From: Oryzias latipes
Taxonomy: Eukaryota > Chordata > Actinopteri > Beloniformes > Adrianichthyidae
Assembly (NCBI RefSeq): GCF_002234675.1
Contig: NC_019866.2
Location: 10,507,261 to 10,571,260 of the forward strand
Length of the DNA stretch: 64,000 bases
Direction of reading: 5' to 3'
The notes under the pieces are model-generated. The model was not told the DNA's origin. It saw only the letters and a program-made list of their open reading frames with translations, and did not search any database. Below are positions 55,901 through 64,000 of this stretch, in pieces. Position numbers and translations under genes: made by a program. Each line of letters starts with the position of its first letter. Position 1 is the first letter of the stretch.

Positions 55901-58900
55901 TCTTGGTGACTGGCAGTGTTCAAGCCAAAAAGTCTGACGTTGTCTCTGAGTCCATACCCTACAAATATGTGGTGTATAAGCACAAAAAGCAGGAATATGA
56001 GTATGAGTTTATATACAAACTGGATTCTTCACGGTTTCACACCAACAGATGTTTGTTTGTGAAACCTCGACTCCTCACTGCTGATGGTAAATATCACCAT
56101 TTTATACAAATCTATTTATAGTAGTTTTATTGTGAATTAAGCATTTGAGTTGCAGGGATCTTGACGTTTGCTGAATTCTTTTTATTTTCAAAGGGGACTG
56201 GCATCAGTATGATGACATCATTTGTGTTGAGCCATCCAAAGGGTTTCTCCAACGCCTGAAGGAAAAAGTTTTTTCTGAACAGAAAAAAGATCTCATTCAA
56301 GGCAGAATGATCGCGGGGGATATTATGTTGGAGACCATATTTGATCTGCTTACCGGTAGTAGCTGGAGTGAAACAAATCTGAGAAGTTTCCAGATTCAAC
56401 TGAGCCAGTTCTTCCAGGTTTATGGGAACCCCTTTGTTTTTGAGGAGACAGGAAATAAATGGAGCTCCTTGGGATTTGGGGAAGATGATGTAAGTTCTGG
56501 AAGGCTTTTGTTAATCAGCACAATTATGGAACTTCTAATCATATTTAAAATCAATTAGAAACTAAGAAAATGTTTGATTTTGGTTTCAGTTTAAAACTTA
56601 TTCAGTAATCTTTTTTTTCTAATTTGTGATTTTCAGGTAAGGAGGTTGCTGAAGGAGTTCATGTTGGGAAAGGTGATGCCCCAGCTGAGGGATAAACCTG
56701 TGGAAAACTGTTATATTCGGGACCCCCTGAAAGCTGCTGTGATCGTGCTTCATGTATGTAGACAGTATGGCATCAGACTTAATGACGCCGAGCGCCATCG
56801 CCTCTGTACTGCACTTTGCCTACCCAAGAAAGAGAAGGATGCCTTTCATGAGTACTGGACAGACCTCTCTCAGACCATCGTCCCTGTTCTACACAGGTTG
56901 GTACAATGTTCGGCTTTTATTTCTTTTAAATAAAATTAATGATATCTAAATAATAAAGCACTTTGATTTCTCTTCAATGTTATTTTATTTCTTTTTCTTG
57001 TTTCAGTTTACCACAAATGTTGGTAGATCTAATCAAGGAAGTAAAGAAAGCAGGAATGCTTCGGTGGATTTTGGTGTTACCACTTTTGCACCTTGTCAAA
57101 GACAGCATCAAACCCTTCGAGGTACAAACCTCTAGAAATACAAAGTATGATTTGTCTTGGGCTGGACTCCAAGGACTAGATATACACAACATAACACTGA
57201 CCAGCGAAAAAACCAGGTTTGAGTCTTTCTTACTTTTCATATTCCACTGTATAATATTCCCAGAATAATTTTGAACTGTTTGTGCTTGCCCTGTTCTCAG
57301 AGAGGTCATCAGAATGATGAAAGATCACAGTCACTTGATGGAGGTGGATTCCCTTTTAATTCGATCCTGCTTGTATTTGATGTCATTCGATAAGCTGATG
57401 GAGTTCATGAAGGATCTGAACCCAGAGCTTCTGGAGGTTCTTCTAGTTGTCACACAGAAAGTTCCTGAGGAAATCACTGTCAGCAGTTTTGAAGTGAGTT
57501 TTCTAAACTTACCATATCCCTTTTGGGGTCACGCGGTTGCCAGAGCCAGTTCCAGTTACTGTTGGGCAAAGGCTGGGTACACCCTGAACAGGTCACCAGT
57601 TTGTCGCAGGGTACACAATCACCACACACATGCACACGGAAGGACTCTAGAATAATAAAGCATATTTTTGGACTCTGGGAGGAAACCGAAGTGCCCAGAG
57701 AAAACCCGCGCATGCACAGGCAGAACAAGCAAACTCCACACGGGGAATTGAACCAGGGCATTCTGGCTGTGAGGTGAGAGTGCTAAGCACTGCACATCAA
57801 GAACAAAATAATTAATTTATAATTAATAATTAATTTTCCAAATTTTGTGCAACACCAGCAGTAAAAATCCTCCCAAAATGTAATGCATTCATAAAACCAA
57901 AAATCTATTCTATAATATCTCAAAAGTTCAGTTGTTTTCCTGCCTGCCTCACCTCATGTCTTTTTAGTGGAGCTTCATGTCAGATCCAGACACTAAATAA
58001 ACGACAAAAGTGAAATACATTACCCGTTATATGAAAAGTTAAGTCATGTAATAAAATTTCCACATTGTAAATGTAAAGCATTACATTATTGGCATTCACT
58101 GAGTAAACTAAAGGCACACCATCAATCAAGTTTACATGGCATTGTGCAATCTGCCATGAGGCAGTTTTCGGTGCTGCCACACCTGGCAGCCTGCTCCTTA
58201 TTTGAAAAGAAAACATGCAAATACAGCAATTTTTAAAAATCAAGCAGATTAAAATATGAATTGCATTTATAGCATACTAGTGGACACATATTTATTTTAC
58301 TAGTAGTTGCTCTCAGTAGAATCGATGCTTACAGGTGTAAGAAGCCTGACCGACCCCAAACCCATCTTAAATATGTCCACCTCCCAAAGCAATTTAAAGA
58401 ATCAAAACCCTCCAATTGGGCAGAAAATCGCCCAATCTGGCAACACTGGTTCAGCTTAAATACACTTATATGAAGATGATTGCAATTTTATTATTGTAAA
58501 TGACTTTTGTGAATACTAATGCTGTTTCTGTTTTGTTTTTTCCCAGACGGCGACAGAAATCCTCAGTCATATTCAACAAAATCTCATTGAGGAAAAATAC
58601 AAGTAAATATTCAAAAAACGTATTTCCATATAAACTGCTTAATTAATTTCAAGATTTATACTTTATCCATAGTTGTTCTTACTGTTGGTTATCATAAAAA
58701 ATATAGTTTGTGTTTAATTTAAAGCCATGGTGTTTTTATATCAAATGGGTCTTTAGACTTACTGAGGTTTCTGGTTTGCAGACAAGGCTTTTTGCATTGC
58801 ATGCTACGTTGCAGATTACCATAGTTGGACTTCTCATATGTCTTTCATCTGTTGCCACAGCAGGAAACACTGTTTTTAATGAGAATTATATAATTGAATA

Positions 58901-61900
58901 CATCTCATCATAAGTGTATATCATTAATTTTTTGTTTTGTTTTGTTGTCATAGTTACTTCACAGAGACTTACAGAAAACAGTGTCTGGGGACGGCAGTGA
59001 AACTGTTGGAGAAGACCTGCAAAGGGGTCAAACTGGGATCGTCTCTCCAGGACTTTCCTGATGTTCCTCTGGCATGCATGAATCTAGTGGCATCAGTGTC
59101 GGATTTTTTGCAGTGTAACAAGCTGGAGGTAAATACAAAGTATAAAAGGTGTTCATTAATGACAAACTCTGTGTTTTTCTGAATACTTGTAAGATGTTTG
59201 TAAATTTTAAAAGAATTTATGATCCCTAGGCTCAAGAAAATGATCCAGCAGTCCAAGATTTTGCAAAAGGCTCGATCACTCAGGCCATGAACTCAATGAG
59301 AACCTGGATGAGCCAGTCTTTCAAACAGAGTTTTCACAGAAGGGTTTGGTCATACTTATTTCAAGAGAAAAAGGCGGAATTTGAAGTGAGTTGTTTGCCT
59401 TTAGATATGAACCACATGCAAATCCTGCTACCTAAAGTATTTGAGAGTAAGCTATAGTTTTTAATCACTCAATATTTGTTCACAGTTGTGGAATAACGTG
59501 ATTTCCATCAGCTTCAAAAATGAAGAATCGACAGCACAGTGGAGACAGACATTTTCTGTTGATTTTGAGGGCAAATACAAACAGGTAAGCAGCAAGAAAA
59601 GCAGAAACATCATAGGCCAAAACCGGGAGTCCTCGACCGAAACCGGGAGTCCCTCTATGCTATAAAATAACTTTATTTTAACTGGTGACCCCAACAGTTA
59701 GGGTTTTTCCCTTTTTACTCTTTAATAAAACACTTATGTTCATCTACACTTTAAAAACAATAAGATAAGCGATAAGAATTATCGTTTTTGTCCTGTCTAA
59801 GCTTATCTTGCTCACTAAAACTTCATTTTGTACCAGCGAATGTAACCAATTAGTGACATTTTTAAACTTTAATAATAGGTGATACAATTCTGAGAACTTT
59901 TAAATGCCAATGTTGAAAGGGTCAAAGTTATTACTGTTTTCCCTCCATTTATACATGTTCTGTTAAAAACACCAAAAACACAATTGTCATTGGAGTGGGT
60001 CTTTAATAGTCAAATTACATTTCAGTGTTGTATTTTCCACTTCCAGCTGATGATGTCTAACGTCATCTTTTCTCATTTCTTTCTACGCTTTTAGGAATCC
60101 GCTGATGATCAAATCAAATTCTACTGTGAAAACATTGAGGAACTTGGTGCCTCTAATCCACATGTTGCTTCCATTGTGGAGAAATGTGCTCTTGAGGCTG
60201 TTACATCTTTATGCCAGGTAAAGTCTTTAACTTTTCAAACATTCAAACGAATTAGTCTTGCAGTTTTCTTATTTTTTTAGTAACTATACAATTATTACAT
60301 TGCTATTGCATACTCTAATGTTCTAGCTGCTGTTGTTAACTAAATTAAGTGTAATATTTTCCTTTATTTTATATTTGCAGACCAAGTCTGAAGGCAAGGT
60401 GTTTAAATTTTTTACTATTACTGGGAAATTTTGGAAGCTCATCTCAACCATTATTGAAAAATCCTGGCCAAGAGACAGTCAAGGACATTACCAGGATGAT
60501 GAAGAAGTTGTTCTTCGACACCTCCTCTCCTGGACTGCAGCCAAAGATATTTTCCATCTACACGGTAATATTGTCCATCTTATAACAACATCTGCATGTT
60601 TGTTGGTTTTAAAGCTATGAAACATTTGTAAGTTCCACCAGATTTACAGGACAAAGCATGTCTGCACATATTAAAACATTTGTGATGGAGTATTTCTCAC
60701 ACACATCCAGGAAAAAACAAAACAAACAACTAAATTGTAAATTCTATGTCATCAGGAAAGGAAGAGAAGCTGTTTGAAAAGCTGTCAGACGATGCCAAAG
60801 AAAAAATTGTCCAGGCCATTTCAGCATTTACGGCCATGAACCAACAACTGGTTCAAGGACACATCAAAATCAGTCTGCTGAGGATCATCCTACAGAGGCG
60901 AGACGCCTTCTTAGAACTGCAGAAGATCGGTAATATTAGTGTCTCTAAGGATTCATGTTCATTGGCAGGAAATGCCTTTATTAAGGATAACATTCATGTA
61001 TTTGGCCCGTATTATGTATGGACAGACTGCCTTTCTGAGGGTGGACAATACAGCTACACTGCCAAAATGAAGAAGCTTTTGGACCACAGACGAACAGAAG
61101 TGGAAGCTGTGTACCATGAGAAGCAGCTTGTGGATGTCATCCTAGATATGAGCCACAAACTTGAGGAACACGTGCCAGGTATGATAAACGCCACAGTGCG
61201 CGTTTGAGCTAATTTATTTTCGCAATATAATATTTTCCCTCTTTAATTTTCATTATAGTTGATGTTGACGACTTGAAAGAAAAAGCACAGATCAACATTG
61301 AGATCATGCCCCTTAACGATTTCATGAAAGTTTACCATTTTGACGAACCAGAGACAGAAATGACCGGCATTGTCAGCTACTTTGAACTGGATGATGAAAT
61401 CAGAGAAATGGGAGAAGAGCTTCACACCTTTCAGGAGAGTTATCTTTTCAAAATGCTTTGGGAGAAATATGCCAGGAACTTTGCAGCTGACGACAGAGAG
61501 GGAGATGACCCCGATGAAGATGAAATGGAAGACAAAACAGCAACGCTTGATGTTATATATGATGATATTTTCAAGTATTGTATCGATGAATACAAAATCA
61601 TCCATACCCGCCTGAAGAACAGCAGCATAACTCTTGAAGAAGTCAACCAGCTTTTTGGTGCCTACAAAGGAAAGCACAATGATCTATCTCAGGAACTGAG
61701 AATCATGTCCAGAGTTGACAAAGCTGGTGACACACGATGGATTGACAGCAGGGTTGAGCAGATTGTACAATATCATGAACTCCATCTAGCCGTGGCCTCA
61801 GCTCAGATTATCATGAAGGTCAAAGAGACACTTGGCCTTCAAGGAGATTTTAGAGTCTTGGAAACACTGACAAATATTGTAAGTGATCATTTTTGAAAAT

Positions 61901-64000
61901 GAATAAATGTGAAAATAATTGTACACTGACTCATTTGCTAGAAACAAACCATAACCTTTTTTTTTGCCTTTACAGCTTCACGCAGACTTTCAAAGAGAGC
62001 CACTGAGTCGCATTGATAATGAGTTGATGCAGGCAAAAATGGTTCTGGTAGACATTACAGAGCCCCGCTTAGTCTGTTTAAAGGAACTGCACATCAGAGG
62101 ACACTTTGTGAAATGGGTGAAAGATGCTCTTGAAGGTTCGTATATCTATTTATCTTATTAAATTATTTGTTAACAACAGTAGTTTTTTTTGGATAATTAT
62201 TATTTTTTCATCCTTTTTAGATATCAATGAGTTGAAGGTGTTTGTTGACCTGGCCTCCATCTCTGCGGGGGAGAATGACATGGATGTAGACCGGGTTGCT
62301 TGTTTCCATGATGCCATCCTTGGCTACTCCTCTCTGCTTTATGAGCTCAAACCAGACTCTAACTTTCACGCCTTTAAAGAAGTGCTGAAGAAGCTCTGGA
62401 AAGCTTTTGAGAATGACAAAAACTTACCTAAAAAACTGGTATGAGTCACTTTATAAATATAAGTGTGTTGAAATGCTCATGGCAGCATTCCTTTGGATTA
62501 TGTAATACAAAAGTCTTCAGATGTTTTGGTTCACACACAGATATTAACTTGTACTGTTTTTTTAAAATTATGACATAAAAGGGAGTCAAATGTTATTTTA
62601 ATTGTTAAAAAATGTTCTTTGCTGGTTCCGCCGAATTTTCTAATATTGTTTTATCTATTTCAGTGTGACAGTGCACGCCATCTTGAGTGGTTAAAGACTG
62701 TGAAAGACAGTCACGGGTCAGTAGAGTTATCCTCTCTCTCGTTGGCATCAGCTATTAACCAGAAGGGTATCTACCTGATTAATGGGCAAAGGACAAAAAA
62801 GGTAAATAAATAATGCTGTCCCTTTTCTGTGTAATTTAGAGTTCATTTTCTTGTGGAAAGTAAATGTCATGCAAGTCCTGTTTTGTTTTTTTATACAGTT
62901 GAGTCTAGACACTGCCCTAAAGCTACAGATTCCAGAGGAGCATGAAGATGGTCGGCAGATGCGCTACTACTCTCTTGAGGACCTCAGGGAACTTCAGAAC
63001 AAACTCATGCTCATGTCCGGCAAAGGGGACCAAGGGCAGAATGAAGTTGATCGTTTTGCTGAGGTAAATGTTCCTGACATTCATACACCATTTTGTTATG
63101 TACAGTGTACAGCCATTTGTTGACGATGTGATTGTATTTTGATTGAAATTATTTGAGCTGTTCAATATATGCTGGATAACCCACAATGAAACGTATATAT
63201 CTTTTTAAAAACATATGAGAGTGGGAGATATTAACCCTTTTATATCAGAGCTGTCGCAGGCGACAGCAAAATTACACGATCTCTGAACGACCGTAACTCT
63301 TCAACCATTTACACAATCTGAGCTTCCTGAGCTACGGAATCTGTTGGAATTATGTTAAGTGCGTTGACGGTTGAAGAGTTATGGTAGTTCAAAGAACATA
63401 AACACGACAGCTAACGCTCTGGTGTTAAAGGGCTAAAACATTTATACAATTAGGTTATCTGTTTTATATTATTGTCAGGTATTTTAGGTTTGCTATAACG
63501 TATCTAAAATACTCTAAGGAACTTTTACCTGAAAAGGTCCACCTGTTGTAAATGTCTTAGGTTTTACATAGGCTGTAAACATGTTGGTTTTTGCAAAACA
63601 TGATTCTTTCTCAGTGTAGGTGTACTTATGTTTTCAGGTTTTTGCCAGTGTCCAGAGGCTAGCTGAGGCCTTCATTGCCCTTTACACTGCCGGAAATCCT
63701 CTGTTCAGAAACTGGGAAGTACACATTAACTGCTGCGTAAGAGGTCACGAACCAAGCATTATCATGGATTTTAACTTGCACAGAGCTGGCAGTGTCATTG
63801 TGGAAGGCAGCGTTGAAGAACAACTTCCTGACCTCTGCAGGAAAATGGAGAAATGCCTTGAGTATTGGATGAATTTTGTGGACAAGCAGAGATTCCATTA
63901 TTACTACCTCAACTACTATACAGCTGAACAGATAGTCTACCTCTGCAGACAACTGAGTCAACAAAATATGAGCAATGTAGAAAACCAGGTTCTAATGATG
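52953..64000 (+). CDS. rnf213: E3 ubiquitin ligase RNF213 (mysterin), N-terminal third, open at the window edge
   Basis: Giant dynein-like AAA+ ATPase and ubiquitin ligase acting on lipid droplets and intracellular bacteria; the human gene is linked to moyamoya disease. Coding exons: 52953-53052 (exon starts 52936), 53203-53354, 54281-55084, 55174-55319, 55397-55564, 55881-56086, 56194-56489, 56637-56896, 57007-57216, 57301-57493, 58547-58602, 58954-59128, 59230-59385, 59486-59584, 60095-60217, 60381-60564, 60756-61178, 61259-61878, 61976-62135, 62221-62438, 62664-62801, 62899-63063, 63638-64000+. All phases agree; 1805 codons are seen. In order: zinc ribbon (C3xxC6...C18xxC21), long charged linker, CBM20 domain (about 411-540), then the helical stalk. 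The stretch 'INELKVFVDLASISAGEND' is nearly identical to mammals. The AAA+ and RING modules lie beyond the window. The start Met matches the usual Cys-rich N terminus. Confidence 0.97.
53405..54059. mobile_element. hAT-type element in rnf213 intron, exact 8-bp duplication
   Basis: A 655-bp segment is flanked by identical TTTTAGAG at 53397-53404 and 54060-54067. The left end carries 'gagccatggaccagtttaat' and 'acagaccggtc'. The right end carries 'cagctcggtaccaactgt' and 'gaccggggg' before 'ttgggggccact'. Both are parts of a known fish repeat. The terminal inverted repeat is weak, so hAT membership rests mainly on the 8-bp duplication and the resemblance of the ends. Confidence 0.6.
54281..55084 (+). 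other. rnf213: Charged, disordered linker exon of rnf213
   Basis: A single 268-codon exon encodes almost only K, E, Q, N, D, S and T. It opens with a run of lysines (KKKRKKSKKKKDG) that resembles a basic nuclear or nucleolar signal. It ends in loose repeats of the kind 'EDQKQKETNQNDQNKTNKSQ'. Human RNF213 has a similar charged linker between zinc ribbon and CBM20, with little sequence identity. No fold is expected. Confidence 0.8.
55397..56250 (+). other. rnf213: CBM20 carbohydrate-binding domain of rnf213
   Basis: Exons 55397-55564, 55881-56086 and the start of 56194-56489 encode 'VTIYFHAILSKDF', 'IFIRAGSVLGSWKDNIAEL', 'IPYKYVVYKHKKQEYEYEFI' and 'GDWHQYDDIICVEP'. This is the starch-binding fold typical of RNF213 and laforin-like proteins, with the aromatic residues (W, Y, W) expected for sugar stacking. 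It may support glycogen or glycan association. Confidence 0.85.
57520..57795. repeat. Copy of the common teleost interspersed repeat in an rnf213 intron
   Basis: The best-preserved copy in the window: 'ttttggggtcacgcggttgc', 'gggtacaccctgaacaggtc', 'tttttggactctgggaggaa', 'agaaaacccgcgcatgcaca', 'gaacaagcaaactccacacg' and 'gtgctaagcactgcac', in order. It starts only 26 bases past the donor of the exon ending at 57493. Confidence 0.75.
59943..60004. repeat. Third, partial copy of the GTGGGTCTTT transposon family
   Basis: 'ctccatttatacatgttctg' to 'cattggagtgggtcttt' matches the right ends near 4.1 kb and 15.2 kb. Only the end module is clear. It lies in the intron before the rnf213 exon at 60095. 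Confidence 0.55.
63235..63432. mobile_element. piggyBac-like MITE in an rnf213 intron
   Basis: CCCTTTTATATCAGAGC at the left and GCTCTGGTGTTAAAGGG at the right are inverted repeats agreeing at about 13 of 17 positions. Flanks are TTAA (63231-63234) and CTAA (63433-63436), a TTAA duplication with one change. A 198-bp element with these ends and target fits piggyBac-type MITEs. No coding capacity. Confidence 0.65.

Noticed and set aside
57480-57777. Reading frames running past the rnf213 exon that ends at 57493
   Set aside because: They run into the interspersed repeat; a consensus donor ends the exon and the next exon at 58547 restores the family sequence.

Overview
The window is vertebrate nuclear DNA from a ray-finned fish, most likely a percomorph teleost. 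Genes are split into short exons by GT-AG introns, many of only 75-150 bp. Intergenic DNA is AT-rich and carries small teleost-type DNA transposons and simple repeats. Translated exons align end to end with known vertebrate proteins. The gene order matches the MYADML2-PYCR1-MAFG-PCYT2-NPB block of human 17q25.3 in the same relative orientations. Family assignments rest on remembered protein families; no search was run.

Layout: (1) 0.6-2.9 kb, a myadml2-like gene with its whole CDS in one exon, behind a MEF2/TATA-like element. (2) 5.2-8.6 kb, pycr1, seven coding exons, 321 aa. (3) 9.0-23.8 kb, mafg: CpG-rich promoter, about 10 kb first intron, two coding exons (162 aa) and a 3' UTR of about 3.6 kb. 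A near-perfect Maf recognition element lies beside the predicted first exon. (4) 26.5-33.9 kb, pcyt2, 13 coding exons, 401 aa; no sirt7 is seen in the mafg-pcyt2 gap, where mammals have it. (5) 35.2-41.9 kb, a complete divergent G-protein alpha subunit (9 exons, 358 aa), best explained as the v class (gnav1), which mammals lack. (6) 42.1-43.4 kb, minus strand, neuropeptide B (npb), two exons, TATA box. (7) 45.9-48.7 kb, a Siglec/CD22-like three-Ig receptor with two ITIMs (9 exons, 422 aa). (8) 51.4 kb to the end, the 5' part of rnf213: interferon-response element, zinc ribbon, disordered linker, CBM20 domain and the start of the stalk (1805 codons seen; gene open at the window edge).

There is no operon-like relation between the genes. 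The left half holds biosynthetic and redox genes (proline synthesis, small Maf partner of Nrf/Bach factors, CDP-ethanolamine pathway). The middle holds signalling genes (G alpha, neuropeptide). The right edge is immune (ITIM lectin-like receptor, interferon-inducible antimicrobial E3 ligase).

Mobile DNA: several hAT-type nonautonomous elements with 8-bp target duplications, a probable Harbinger element containing a hAT element, a piggyBac-like MITE, copies of a common teleost interspersed repeat, and a (CTAT)n array of about 170 bp. I saw no retroviral or capsid-bearing element, no rRNA, no convincing tRNA and no CRISPR array.
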